From positions 868,001 through 932,000 of the forward strand of contig CP053148.1 of NCBI GenBank assembly GCA_014607495.2: a stretch of DNA of 64,000 bases. The letters are read 5' to 3'. Shown piece by piece: positions 1-12,384 of the stretch. The notes under the pieces were generated by a model. The model was not told where the DNA came from. It worked only from the letters and a program-made list of their open reading frames with translations, and did no database searches. Source of the stretch: Carposina sasakii (taxonomy: Eukaryota; Arthropoda; Insecta; Lepidoptera; Carposinidae). Both the position numbers and the translations under genes were made by a program. Positions within the stretch are counted from its first letter, which is position 1. Every line of letters begins with the position of its first letter.

Positions 1-229
1 GAATAACAAACATACATTCAAACGTGATCACAGTTATACGAAAGTACACATTAATTTTTAGAATTAGTTTTATCCTAATAATTCAGTAACATTAGAAATT
101 CGAAATGCATAGTTATAATAAAAATACACTTCGCTTTGCACACGTTCATTTCTTACCGGTGCGAAATGAAAACCGATTGTGGTGCAGCAGGGTCCAAGTT
201 TAGGGATCGTAAGAGTCAACAAAAAAATT

Positions 230-328
230 CGAGGAGCCTGAGCTAACAACTTGTTACTGATCTTAATGACTCTGCTATGCTAACACGTGGCTAGGATCTC
301 ATAACGGTCCTGCAGTTCTGACCATCCA
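230..328 (+). repeat. Dispersed repeat D1, partial
   Basis: D1 is a ~200-bp repeat with CGTAAGAGTCGACTAAGGA near its start and GGATCTC..GATCCTGCAGTTCTG near its end. Here only the second half remains (ACAACTTGTTACTGATC onwards). Confidence 0.55.
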
Positions 329-549
329 ATCCTTGGAACATGTTATTTATAGATCAATAGTTGCCATGAAAGTTTATACCCTTTACTCTAAAACACTGTT
401 TCTCAATCGCATGCATCACAATCTATCTTCATCTAACTGGTATTTAAAGACTCGACCGTTATTCCACTAAATCCCTAAACTCCAATGGGATTTAGCGCTT
501 TTTAGCTATCTGATTTTTTTCTTTTATGGGCAAATCTGATTATTTGGTA

Positions 550-876
550 TCTATACATATAATAAAAATGTAACGGATCGCTGTCTGTACATGGAAGATA
601 TATAGGAAAAAATATTATAGGAGACCTTTATCAACGCAATAGAACCCAAAACGATGATTTTTGGAATTTTTGTCTGTTTGTCGGTTTGTCTGTGCGTTTG
701 TGCACGCTAATCTCAGAAACGGCTGAACCGATTTCGATGCAGTTTCCAGGAATATATTGTGACAGGTCCCATTTAACATATAGGCTACTTTTTATCCCGG
801 GATTTTTTTTTATCCCGGATAATTTCGATTTTTTTTTTCTGTAGTCCACGCGGACGGAGTCGCGGGCGTCCACTAG
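550..876 (+). mobile_element. Non-autonomous Helitron-like element
   Basis: Begins A|TC, contains GGATCGCTGTCTGTACATG near the 5' end and ends GCGGGCGTCCACTAG|T. Helitrons insert between A and T with TC and CTRR ends, which this copy shows exactly. It encodes no protein. Confidence 0.85.
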
Positions 877-1830
877 TCCTAACTAAATGTGTAGCAGCGT
901 TCGACATCACAATCAATTAGATCAAGCTCGAAGCGAGGACGTGCCGCTAGTGTTTGCAAAAGAACAAATGGTAGGGGATTACTGACGCCTTTGAGAGGAA
1001 ACTTCGTCGAATACACAGGTGTAATTATTTTTGAACGTTCCTATGTTTGTGAAACTGATTTACAACAATTGTGTTGGATTTAGGTCGGGAGCTAGTGAGA
1101 TTTAAGGCAAGTGTTGTATTATGTTTCAATTAATATTAATGTAGAATAGGACAGCACAAGAAAACTCTAAGATTATTATTCAATTTTGTAATACTTTTCG
1201 ATCTCAAACTTTGCAATGGTTAATAAAAGTATTACTACTTTTCAATCCATAATCTTTGCACTTCTAATAGAACGATCGAAAACTAGAAAAAGTTTTATAT
1301 ACACCTCTACTTAAAAATAATTAATTTGTTATAATGTCAAGTATAGTTGAATAGCAATGTATAATTGAGAAGTACAAGTTCGGTTAGTAGTGACAGGTGA
1401 GTAGGCCCATCGCCTACAAAACACCAAGACCCTCTTGTCCCTCAACTGCCTTGTACAGTAAGCCCGGGAAGAAAAGCATCTGTAGTATTATACTTTTTTT
1501 TTTCACTCCCACAGCAGCATAGAAGAGTCAAAAACGAGTATAGATAATAGCTAATTTCAGCCCAATTAAGAATAACTGACGAAGATCTGTTCAATTCGAA
1601 AGGTTTCCATTTGAAGAATCTTTTATAAGTACCCGCATAAGTTTCGCAATATCTTTGATTTTAACCCTACTTAAGAAGAGTTATTGATTTGATCGTATTT
1701 TTAATGGTATGAAAGTTATTGGAAGATCGAAATCATTTAATTTGATTTAAAAGAAATGTGTATCTACTATTTTTTTCTTTTAAATCTGTTTAGTAGTTTT
1801 ACCGCACAATTTATAAGATTACTCGTAAAT
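877..1830. other. No gene seen
   Basis: AT-rich sequence apart from the D2 piece at 1362-1493. Confidence 0.5.
1362..1493 (-). repeat. Dispersed repeat D2, partial
   Basis: D2 is a ~230-bp repeat ending in GCCTACCCCGTAAGGGATAA and a TATG microsatellite. This copy covers the GACAAGAGGGTCTTGGTG part, inverted. Confidence 0.55.
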
Positions 1831-1943
1831 ATTATAAAATTATTAATAAAGAAATGGAAAAAATTCCTCACCCGAGTGGCAATCGAACCCACGACCTCTG
1901 CATACCGTGCTAGCGCTCTAACCACTGAGCTACCGGGTCAATT
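1831..1943 (-). mobile_element. tRNA-derived SINE, family T1
   Basis: On the minus strand GGTAGCTCAGTGGTTAGAGC (A box) and GGTTCGATTG (B box) form a tRNA-like head ending at 1943. The tail is CCATTTCTTTATTAATAA. The tRNA-like part has no complete cloverleaf 3' stem, so it is not a tRNA gene. Confidence 0.75.
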
Positions 1944-1967
1944 GCGATTAAGATTAAATATTGATTA

Positions 1968-2135
1968 TCCTTACTATAATGTTACAAATGCGAAAGTAAT
2001 TCTGTCTGTTTGACTGTCTCGCTTTCACGACAAAACTACTGAACCGATTTATTTGTTACACATGTACTTTAGAGCCAGAAGAACGACATAGACATGGACA
2101 TATCTTCAGCGGACGGAGTCGCGGGCGTCCCCTAG
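1968..2135 (+). mobile_element. Short Helitron-like element next to a SINE
   Basis: A|TCCTTACTATAATG start, the common CGAAAGTAATTCTGTCTG block, and a GGACGGAGTCGCGGGCGTCC..CTAG|T end. Confidence 0.8.
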
Positions 2136-2879
2136 TCTATAATAAATTCGTGATTCTAGGTACACTAAACATTAATCCAATATTGCAATATTGCAACCCT
2201 TACACCATGTTTTAAAATAATAGGTATTAACTGTTACTCCAAATCACATTGTGCCTAATTGAAGTGGCGCTTAGTCTATATGCGATGTAATGAACACGAG
2301 TACATCGAATCCCGGTACACGTGTCATCTGATACAAAATGAGTGGATTAATTCAAAATTGTAATTATATCTCATGGATAAAGGATGATTAAGTCGGAAAT
2401 CGACGAAATCTAAATCCAAACAACAGGCTAAAAACATTTTTCGATTTAATATTGTATCGATTTGCGGCTTATGGAAATTGTAACGGCTTAAAACATCCAG
2501 GGGTTAACATAAACGCTTAAAATAGGATTATTTCCATTGTGGGAGTAAGGTGGCGTTCTACACTGTTCTCGTTTCCACAATGGTTATAATCTTGCTTAAA
2601 GATTTCAAGGCAACCTTATGGGCATTTGGGTGCGAGATAGTAATATTTTATTTTCCTTACTTTTCTAGTTACGAGTATTTGTCAATAATATGACGTAATC
2701 AGTCAATAAGCCTTAATGGTACTCTAGGTATTTTAAAAATATCTGTGTGATACATTTCATGGAATCCGCATTTGTATATATATTTATGATGAATAATAAT
2801 GAATGTGGAAAATATAAAATATATAGTTGCCAAAGCAAAAGCTTTGCGATTTATTTATTTTTGGGTTGTTTAAATTCAC
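2136..2879. other. No gene seen
   Basis: AT-rich, no recognisable repeat or coding signal. Confidence 0.5.
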
Positions 2880-3002
2880 CTCCTTTTTTGTTTGGTAGAG
2901 GTTTTTGGGGTGCGAACATAGAAAGTAACATATAATTAGACAATCGACAAACAAGTGTTAATGCTTTCATGTCGAATAAATGATATTGAATTTGAATTTG
3001 AT
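2880..3002 (+). mobile_element. LINE-like 3' tail (family D8)
   Basis: Ends TTTCATGTCGAATAAATGAT followed by GAATTTGAATTTG. The same tail ends the 9475 and 26750 copies. Only the last ~120 bases are recognised. Confidence 0.5.
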
Positions 3003-3575
3003 AAGCAAATTATGTAGCAATTTTTGAATGTTGTTTATTATTACTGCAGCCCTCTCTTAGCCTATAATAGACCAAATTCGAAAACCAAACCGATTTCTTA
3101 TCAAAATACCGAATCGAGGGTTCGAAATTTAACCAAAAAGTTTATAAGAGACCAGGGTTATTTATGTAGCGCCTATTGGAAAACGGTTCATAGAAGGGAA
3201 CATTTCTCCTTTACAATCGAATTTCCATTCTCAAATTTAGGAACCATTTAGAAGCATGGTATTTTAAATTATGGAATGTGCAAGCCTGCTCCGTCTGTAG
3301 TCCATCCTTTTACTACTCGTGACTATACAAATATGTGTGTATGTATAAATATGTCTCAATGACTTTATTGTGCATACTATGTTTAAGCAAATAAATTAAT
3401 TGTGTTGAGTTATACGACAGTGTTATTACTCGCAAGAAATGCATTTTTAATTTGATTACATAGTATTGTTCAAAATGCCTCGACAATTTGTAATGTCATA
3501 GGGTATTTTTTCACTAGACGACATGACCACAATAACGACATAACCTCGGTTTTTTTGGAAGCAAACATGTATTAA

Positions 3576-3858
3576 ACAGTATGGCTCGTTTTTCCACTAG
3601 ACGGCACGACCATAAGGCCGAAAACTGAATGTCTGCAATTAGCGGGGTGACGGCGGCAGCGGGGCGAGAGCGGTACGATGATTCTTATTGAAGGGAACTG
3701 GATGGCAGCGACGCGGGGAGCGGCGTCCGAGCAACGAGCAGCGCCCGCTCCCGCCGTCGCCCCGTAAATCGCAGACATCCAGTTTTCGACCTAATAAATG
3801 ACGAAATGTCGTGATCGTGTCGTTGTCGTGTCATCTAGTGGAAAAACGCCCATACTGT
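3576..3858. mobile_element. Fold-back miniature element, GC-rich core
   Basis: Most of the element is a long imperfect palindrome: ACAGTATGG..CGTTTTTCCACTAG at the left and its inverted partner at the right, continuing inwards through CGAAAACTG and CGGGGYGACGGCGG. No coding sequence and no clear target duplication. Part of the terminal motif recurs just outside, near 3505. Confidence 0.65.
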
Positions 3859-4338
3859 CCAGGATTGGAATTGGAACTGTGCAAAATGTGTATGCGACAT
3901 GTCCACGATGATTGTCAGTTGAGCTAATAGACTGACCTCTTTCACAATCCAATCACATTTCTGCATTCTGCATTTGGCATTAACTATGGCTTTTCATAAT
4001 TGGAATTGATTGGAGTATTTCATAATGGAGCACACTTGACTCCCTGTCATAGACAATAAACATACAAACACCAAATACAAAGGAATGCACGCACTAACAA
4101 ACACAATGAACTTAAATGTTCTCATGTGAACACTATCAACTGTGAACACTGTGTTCATCAAAAATATTCATTAAAATTCAATTTAGTTATGTAATTAATA
4201 TGTGTGCGATAATATTTTAGATCGCATACTGGTCTACTAATATTATGAATCACAATGTTTGTGAGAATGGATGGATGTTTGTAGTGTTTTCTTGTGCGCA
4301 AAAGTTATCTTCTATGCTGCTCTGGAGGTGAAAAAAAA

Positions 4339-4572
4339 GTATAATACTGCAGCTGCTTTTCTTCTCGGGCATACTGTACAAGTCAGTAGAGGGACAAGAG
4401 GGTCTCGGTGTTTTGTAGGCGATGGGCTGACCACCTGTCACTACTAACCGAACTTGTGCATCTCAACTATGCCCTCAAAATTGGTCAGAAGTGGCACCAT
4501 GTGGTTCTATCGGCCCTTGGTGTTCTGCCTACCCCGTAAGGGATAAAAGCGTAATTATATGTATGTATGTCA
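4339..4572 (+). repeat. D2 copy, full length
   Basis: TATAATACTGCAGCTGC to TAATTATATGTATGTATG; useful as the family reference. Confidence 0.65.
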
Positions 4573-6723
4573 AGGCACTGTGTGTTTGTGACATCGTAGC
4601 ACCAAAACGACTAAATTGATTTTTTTTTGTTCATGAGGTTTATTTTATTTGAGATGGTTCATAGCTATGTCTGATGAAAATCTGATCTGTCCAGCCGTTT
4701 GAAGACTACCAGTTAGGTTATAAAAAAACTATATTTTTATACTTTGTAAGCACTAGTTCGCATTTGAAATGAAATCTACGATTATGAGTTACAAATAAAT
4801 TGTTTTTGAAATTGGGGCCCAAAATCGTACACTCTCTGTCTACGCTTCAGGAAGCTGGCAACACGGCCGCCCCGCGCACCTGCGCTCTCGCCCTTTTTTG
4901 ATCCTCTTGTTAGCAAAAACGCAGGCCGCACACACGCGTCTCATAATAAAATTGGTTATTATATTCTTGCATTGTATTTATATTTTGAAAAGTAAACCAG
5001 AATTCATAAAATTATACAGTCCACTTATTTATCGATACGAAACACTCTCCTTTTAGGAAGGTAGAAAAGTTCACAAAAACAAAGGACTATGGATTTTTCT
5101 CTATCAACTTATGCTACACACATCAAAGGTGTTCGCAACCAATTCAATAGTCATTTGCCCAAGGCACGGCCGCACTAATGCTTCCTGAACGAAAAAGGGG
5201 TTCATGACGTCATTATACATTAGAATGAAATCAGGTCTATTATTAGGTACATTTTGTGTTTTGCTATAATAAAAAGTACCTAGTTTGCTACACAATTCAA
5301 TAGTACTTTATCATAAAAGTTTGTACATACTAGAACCAATTGAAGTTTCTTTAAAAAAAGGTGGTTAGTCGAGGAAGATGGCTATTATTCGGCATGGTAT
5401 ACCATGAAGAAAGGATAAATGGCTTTAGAAAGTTTATTCGTGAGAAATAGAGTCGCCATTGCCAGGAAAGCAGACGGAAACGACAGCGATACTGGGCTGT
5501 GTGTCTACACTGGCGTCTGCATGATGGATCATATAGGAGATCATTATAGCCACAAAAAGCATAACGGGGACAGATGCTAATGATCAGTGTCTAGATGCTA
5601 GCTTAGCGCCTGCGAGGATGCCTGAGTTCCTTAGTCGACTCTTACGACACGCACGGAAGAACATGCAGCTGATGCAGTGAATCCATAATTACAGCTCCTT
5701 TATATGACTGCTTAGTGATTAAACCGGCTTAGCTAATGTATTCTGTGGTTTGAGTACAAGACACACTTCATGAACGATTAAGTGCATTTTACTTTGAAAA
5801 GGACAGTTTTGTGGCAAGTTTTTTTAAATTAATGTGTCATTCTGAAACATATTAGGTAGGTATATATATGAACGCTAACATTGTTATATAATGAATTTTC
5901 TTAAAATAATAAAAAGTTGATAGTACCGTGGAATGTGAGTGTATCACATATAAATTGAAAATATTTTATCGTGCATAGGTATATATAATTTTATTTTATT
6001 TTATTGTTTTATTTTAAACATGATCAGGATTTCTCAGAGGCTAAAACCTCTAAACACTTATTGATAATTTTATGTTTTTTTTTTAAGTTGCCGGTTTAGA
6101 GCTAATTTCTGTAGCTTATCATCAGTAACAAAATTTCAAATTAGAAGTAAAAACATCTGAGATCCTTTTTTATCTTTAGTATTGAAATTGGTCTTTTCAA
6201 ATCCAGGTTATTATATTATGCTGACTCAAAAGTGGTATAGGAAACTCCCTGACTGCCTTCACGGATGGTGAGTCAAAAGGCCCGACCACACGTGACGTCA
6301 CGCTGTGTACGCAATTTTACGCGCATCGAGACGCTTCCTACTCCTTTTTTAGGGTACCGTGTGTGTGTTATGATATTGCAAAAGGAGTAAGTTCATCTTT
6401 GGTATAGTGCGTGATTTTCTTATATTGAAATTACTTGTAAAGCGATGGTTTCTCTTGACATGGAACACAGTGTCATATACTTGACGTAGTTCCATTTAAA
6501 ATCGGTGAGACATGATTGAAATAACTACCTCATTCCGATGTAAAACAATACGTGGTCTACTTTCCGACTCAATCAGGCTCCGGTATGCTATAACAACAGA
6601 CAATGTTATCAACTTATTCAAACGTTTCTGTCAAAACACAGACTGAGACATGCGTGACATGACAGGAATAGATCTAAAGATACTTTCATACATACGAAGA
6701 GAATTTATACCTAAGATGTGCTA
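4573..6723. other. No gene seen
   Basis: AT-rich except for the D1 copy at 5529-5683. An isolated E-box/CRE-like CACGTGACGTCA lies at 6289-6300. Confidence 0.5.
5529..5683 (-). repeat. D1 copy
   Basis: Inverted TTAGTCGACTCTTACGAC and ATGATCAGTG blocks. Confidence 0.6.
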
Positions 6724-6919
6724 TGCTTCTCTTCCCTGGTATACTGTACAAGTCAGTGGAGGGACAAGAGGGTCTTGGAACTTGTACATCTCAACTGTAC
6801 CCTCAAAATTGGTCAAAAGTGGCACCATGTGGTTCTATCGGCCCTTGGTTCTCTGCCTACCCCGTAAGGGATAAAGGCGTGATTATATATATATGTATAT
6901 ATGCATATATATAATCACG

Positions 6920-6974
<55 letters not shown>

Positions 6975-6985
6975 ATATGCTACGT
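6724..6985 (+). repeat. D2 copy with expanded TA/TG microsatellite tail
   Basis: Body to CCGTAAGGGATAAAGGCG, then about 90 bp of (TA)n and (TG)n including an inverted piece of its own tail (ATAATCACGCC). Confidence 0.65.
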
Positions 6986-6989
6986 TGCT

Positions 6990-7121
6990 ATGGATAGTCG
7001 GGCTAGCTGTATTAGATCAGTGATAAGCTAGCTATCTTCGCCTGAGAAAACATCTCATAGTTCCATACCTAGTCGACTCTTACGACATACGCGGAAAGAA
7101 ATGCAGCCGATGTAATCTAGT
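6990..7121 (-). repeat. D1 copy
   Basis: CTAGTCGACTCTTACGACAT and GCAGCCGATGTAATCTAG. Confidence 0.6.
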
Positions 7122-7150
7122 CAAGTTGCGTCATACTCAAAGGATATCAT

Positions 7151-7434
7151 ATGAGGAGCTGGCGAACAGAACCGGACTTGTCCACTACTATTCAAAAGAT
7201 GTTTTTTTTTCGAATCGTGATGTCTTGACCTAGTTTCGTCGATCCCTGTTAATATTTTCACCCAAAACCGGCTAGAAGTAGGCTAAAAAAGGCTTAAAAA
7301 ACTAAATTTTCATACAAAACCGGACTAGTCCAATATCCAACACAAAGATTCTTCATATACTGATATTAGTTTTTTAGCTACCGTGTAAAATTTATTTTCG
7401 TGGACTAATCCGGTTTTGTTCGCCAGCTCCTCAT
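7151..7434. mobile_element. MITE with 35-bp inverted ends and 5-bp target duplication
   Basis: Ends ATGAGGAGCTGGCGAACA match in inverted orientation over 35 bp with three mismatches. ATCAT is duplicated at 7146-7150 and 7435-7439. Two further copies of the inner motif (AAACCGG) occur inside. Superfamily not assigned. Confidence 0.75.
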
Positions 7435-7477
7435 ATCATACATACATAAGAAAATTTATTGCTATAAATATAATCTA

Positions 7478-7676
7478 CTAGTGGATGCCCGCGACTTCGT
7501 CCGCGTGGACTACTGAAAAAATAAAATGTCAAAATTATCCGGGATAAAAATATTTTTCCGAGATAAAAAGTAAACTCCATACCAAATTTTATCAAAATCA
7601 CTTCAGCCGTTTTTACGTGAAAGAGTAACAAACATACTCACAAACTTTCGCGTTAATAATACTACTTTTAGTAGGA
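7478..7676 (-). mobile_element. Non-autonomous Helitron-like element
   Basis: Minus-strand copy. CTAG terminus at 7478-7481 next to GCCCGCGACTTCGTCCGCG, and TCCTACTAAAAG start at 7676. Confidence 0.8.
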
Positions 7677-9227
7677 TAATACTAATGTACTTGACTCGTA
7701 TTAAAATTAAAAGCAGGAAAGTCTTACATAAAGGAAAAGTAAATGAAATATTGTAATTGGATAATCCCTTTAATAATATATATCAAAGGTGCTCTGGGAT
7801 TACTTTGTGAAATATAAAAGAGCTTTTTTAATGGATTTTTTCTAATATTTTATGTTAAAGAAACTCGAATGTCATATTTCACAAGGAATAAAATCTAATT
7901 AATTAACAGGATGTCCGGAGGTACGGACGTTTTATCTTTTTATACTGAACGGGGGAAATATGCGATTTTTAGGGTTACGTACCATGAGGGCCGTGGCCCT
8001 TATATGTATGTATATTTGAACCTGTATTCCCGTTGTACAACATTTTATTCAAAGGAAGGTGTAATACTAATTACTGTAGTATTCCTATTACTAATAAAAT
8101 AAAGCAAGGGAGGGCCGGCCACTAGCATTTCAATAAAATTCTACAAATAAAATGTACAGCTATTGGGAGACCATAATTATTTAGGTAGTTCACAAAGGCT
8201 AGTCCCCACAGTCTCCAAAGAATCATCAATGACTATGCCGGGTAGTGAAGAAAGAACTAGCCGAAAATCCCACATCTTTCTAAACCGCGGATTGTTAACA
8301 AATTGAGAAATATTGTCTCTTTTTACAGTTTATATGTATAGCAAATAGGTGGTATAAATTATCTATAATATGCCTGAGATTAGGGTGAATGTGACTCACA
8401 AAGCAGACAAATAAAACAATACTCAAATAGTTTGCTTTAAAATCGTGCTTGGTGGTGGGTTTTGAAAAACATTAACCATGTCATAATAAAAGAATTAAAA
8501 CATTTTTTAAGCTAAATATGCCCTTAATTTGGCAGATATGCCATACATTTTGCCGTCAAATGTCATATTTAAATCAAGTCTAAGTTTAGGCGCTCTTTTG
8601 TAAATAACACCGTAATAATACTCTAGGGCAGGAAATAAAACATTCATTCCATTTTATTAAAGGCTTTCAAGCATTTAAATAATGCTATAATACAGTTCCG
8701 TGAATCGATAACATAATAACTTGTCGATGCGAGATTTACGAGATAAATTCCTTACAATACGAATATTTAAAATATCACAAGCACGTCCAGAATATTACAA
8801 ATGAATTCAATAAAGTACCTCTGTTTGGATTAAATGAAGATGATAAGCTTGAAATACCGCGTATTAATATAATGATGCGCCTACCTGCTCATTCTAGGAA
8901 CCCGAATTAGCTTTTTGTGTTCAGAACCGAACCACTTTTTTCAATGCCCTGATAATATGTTTTTTGTAGTTTTTATTCTCAATAACATGGAATATTCAAG
9001 TTTAACGCGAAAAAGTTTTAAAAAATTGCGAGAACATCTGATATTTTTGATGAAATTTATGGAATTCAGCAATTTGCCTGCCTGTTCCTGTAAATACAGC
9101 TTAATAAACAAACACAGACAGAAATGAACATGAAAATATATAGTTGATAACTTAAATATTTATATGTATTTCAAAATCTATTTCTTTACAAATAATGCAG
9201 CTGGTATATTACAACAGTCATAGCAGA
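7677..9227. other. No gene seen
   Basis: Short frames only, none with a recognisable product. Confidence 0.5.
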
Positions 9228-9474
9228 ATCATCTTCTTCAGCCTTTTGCAGTCCACTGCTCACCCAGGGCACGCCACAAGGCTACTGCCACATGGGGGTT
9301 TTGCCCATAGTCACCACGCTGGCCAGGCGAGTTGATGACCGCAGTGTGATTTTCGGACTATGTTGTCAGTACGAGAGGCGCTACTGCCCACCTCCCAGAA
9401 ACGCTTAATCGCCTCGTACGATACCCACGGGCAGGCAGGGGTGGTACAAATTCTACTCTGCCGGCACCACGCGG
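9228..9474 (-). mobile_element. RTE-related 3'-end repeat (family D3)
   Basis: Minus strand: GGTGCCGGCAGAGTAG start, a CACGGGCAGGC block in inverted form, GTCCAGCAG-like end and GAAGAAGAT tail. Followed at 9475-9714 by another LINE-like tail. Confidence 0.65.
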
Positions 9475-9714
9475 CTAGTAGAATCATGCGGTCTGTCATA
9501 TCTAATATTGGTTTTGACATGGGGTTTCGACTTAAGGCTATCATAACCATTATTACGACTAGTTCCATCTACGTTGATGGCCATAAAGCCCCGAAACTTC
9601 AACTTATGTTTGACAGACCATAACAAATTTAGAAAGTAGCATATAAAAAAATTACTATCGACAAATAGATTGTGTTTTTTTTTTATGACGAATAAATGAT
9701 TCGAATTTGAATTT
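9475..9714 (+). mobile_element. LINE-like 3' tail (D8)
   Basis: Shares ATGCGGTCTGTCATATC, GGCCATAAAGCCCC and GACGAATAAATGATTC with the 26750 copy. Confidence 0.5.
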
Positions 9715-10184
9715 ACTCTAGTGAAACCCCTAGATTAGCACAGGACTATATAAATTAGGATTTCCCTAAAATCGATTGCGCAGAATAAAATATAAATCAT
9801 CAACTTTTGTTTTGCTTTTTACGAGGCGCTTGTGTAGATCTGATTTATGGAATTAATTGCTTTTCGACATAACCCCTTTTTATGGCCATAAATTATTTAC
9901 TTAACCACGGGATCTTCCTCCGGACAATTTTCGGGCGAATTTATCTTTTTACTCGACTGCGCCAGATGGAGGGTCATGTTTTTAGAGTGTATCACACTCT
10001 GGAGCCTAAACAGGTTATCGCGTTTGAGCTTTTGGTATCATTCGTCTTAGTCGTTCGAGTGACACTGGGTCAAAAAAAATTTACAGTCGGGAATTTTTCT
10101 TTAAATAAATGATATTTACCTATATATTAATCTCAACCGCGGAGAACGTATCTTCAGTAAACGAGTCATATTTTTCCCCCAATG

Positions 10185-10446
10185 TATACATATAATAAAA
10201 ATGTATCGGATCGCTGTCTGTACATGGAAGATATATAAGAAAAAATATTATAGAATACCTTTATCAACGCAATAGTACCCAAAACAATGATGCTAATCTC
10301 AGAAACGGCAGAACTGATTTCGATGCAGTTTTCAGGAATATATTGTGACAGGTCCCACTTAACTGAAAATGTTTTTATCCCTGATAATTTCGACATTTTT
10401 TTTAAATTTTGTAGTCCACGCGGACGGAGTCGCGGGCCTCCACTAG
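10185..10446 (+). mobile_element. Non-autonomous Helitron-like element
   Basis: Shorter relative of the 550-876 copy with the same CTAG|T end. The expected TC start is not visible, and an internal stretch present in the first copy is deleted. Confidence 0.75.
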
Positions 10447-11130
10447 TTATTAATATGTATAAAAAAGAATAGAGTCGTTTCGAGCTGTATCCTAATTCCG
10501 ACAATGTGATACTAATTGTCTCTCACTGCAAGGGTATTAGGGTTGCCCGCGACTTCGTTTTCATAGACTAATAGAAATTAGACTTTGTGCTTTTCAATGT
10601 ATCGTCTTGCATGCTAGGTGCTCGGGTCTGGTTTCTCATGGCGATTGTAGTTAGTGTAAGTGCCTGTTGTCGCAATTATAAGTTATCAGATCCGAGGGTC
10701 AGTGGAGGGTGTAGGGCCCGGTGGTGGGCGCACTCATAGTGAACTTTTCAATATCCCAACAAAATAAATTCTCGCTTGATCTATCAGTATTTTGGCTAGT
10801 TCATCTGTGGCGTGATAGATAAATTATCTAAAGTAAAGTTTATCAGTTGTAGTTTATAAGGAATATACACATACAGGATGTTTGATATAGTTCTTCTTAT
10901 TTTTCAAAAATTTTCGCAGGGAAATCCCAAAATTTTCCGACAATTTTTTATTAATTCCGAAAAAAACAATAGTTTTGTTCATTAAATTATGCCTTAGTTA
11001 ATGGCTTAAAAACAAATTTTATACCAATAGATGATTTAAAAAAAGTTGGGCTCAAAAACCTTTAAATAAGTGATCAACCCTAATGGAGTGTCATAAGTGA
11101 TCCAAAAAACAGCAATGTGTCACACAACCA

Positions 11131-11335
11131 CTACATATTATAAAACAAAGTCGCTTTCTGCTGTCTGTCCCTATGTATGCTTAGATCTTTCAAACTAGGT
11201 AATGGATTTTGATGCAGTTTTTTAAATAGATAGACTGTTTCATAAGGAAGGTTTATAATGTATGACTAGGGACCCGCCCCGGCTTCGCACAGGAGTAATG
11301 CACTCTCACGTGGACGAAGCCGTGTGCGGCCCTAG
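11131..11335 (+). mobile_element. Helitron-like element, second family
   Basis: TATTATAAAACAAAGTCGC start block, CACGTGGACGAAGCCGTGTG hairpin region and CTAG end (11332-11335). Differs from the CGCGGGC family in the hairpin. Confidence 0.65.
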
Positions 11336-12044
11336 CAGCTAACCAACAAGCCCAAACTAGTCACAGAATCGCTCAATAAATTTGGCGCGGAAGGCAACCA
11401 TGATAAACAAATTAAAAATGCATTTCCTGCAAGTCATAACACTGTCGTACAACTCAACACAATGGTACTAGTTCAGTATTTCATTATTTGCCTGGCTGTC
11501 ACACACACACTGTATAGCGCAAGTCCCATCCTGTATTTGGTATCATGTGTACCTACACGTTCGATTCCCGATGCGGGCGCTGGCGATAAACAAACCACAT
11601 AGCTTAAGGGGATCGTGTACGAAATAACTATCAAGGAACAAATTATAGCCATTTAAGATATGAAGGAATTTCTTGATGCAAAGCCTACAATTTTTATTTA
11701 AAGCAAATAGTAATAAAAAATATTATATATAGGTACGTATCTATAACATATCGGAGGACGTAAGTCAAAAGTAATTTTGTTATCTTGCATTACATAAATA
11801 ATAAAGTCACAAAGTCACTGCAATGCAAGGTAAAAATAGAAACCCTGTCAAGTTTCTTTGCCGCCCTTCTTTTGCAGCTGTAACAGAACTGGAGGATTAT
11901 ATTTTGGCTTTAGTATTGCTTTACATGTAACATTATTGAATAAACTTAAATACTCGTATTTGCATGCCACATTTTTGACAAAAGATCTCTGATCTAATAA
12001 TAAAATAACCTTATTGCACCATGTCTTTTTTAATAATTATAGGT

Positions 12045-12240
12045 TTACGCTTGACCACAACGCGCCTGATGGTAAGCACCGTTGTAGTCTAAGATGGAGC
12101 GCGCTTGCCTAAAAGAAACCGGTTCACTCTCGCCTCGAAGACCGTAAGATTATAAGTTCACGGGGAAGAGGGATTCAGGCAGGGAGTTCCACAGCTTGGC
12201 CGTTCGCACTATGATTGTAGAAGCAAAACGTTTAGAGAAA
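12045..12240 (+). repeat. Lepidopteran-type dispersed repeat fragment
   Basis: CGCTTGACCACAACGCGCCT and GATGGTAAGCACCG are words I associate with a very common lepidopteran repeat. Only this copy is in the window, so the limits are uncertain. Confidence 0.4.
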
Positions 12241-12384
12241 ATACATAATCAATTTCGTAAAAGAGTGAATTTCAATTGAAGCATTCTATAATAAAAGGCA
12301 ACTTGTTCTGACTTATTCTTAAACACCCACGCAGAACTACTAAAGCTATAATATAGAAATATAATATTTGTATGGGAGAGACCG

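Larger units (their letters stand above)
9715..12044. other. No gene seen outside two Helitrons
   Basis: Between the Helitrons at 10185 and 11131 there is a decayed Helitron-like scrap (GCCCGCGACTTCG near 10545). The rest is AT-rich. Confidence 0.5.

Noticed and set aside
3572..3778. 68-codon Ala/Arg-rich frame on the minus strand
   Set aside because: It lies inside a palindromic fold-back element and reflects its GC-rich core.
6289..6300. CACGTGACGTCA, combined E-box and CRE-like site
   Set aside because: An isolated match with no gene nearby; expected by chance in 64 kb.
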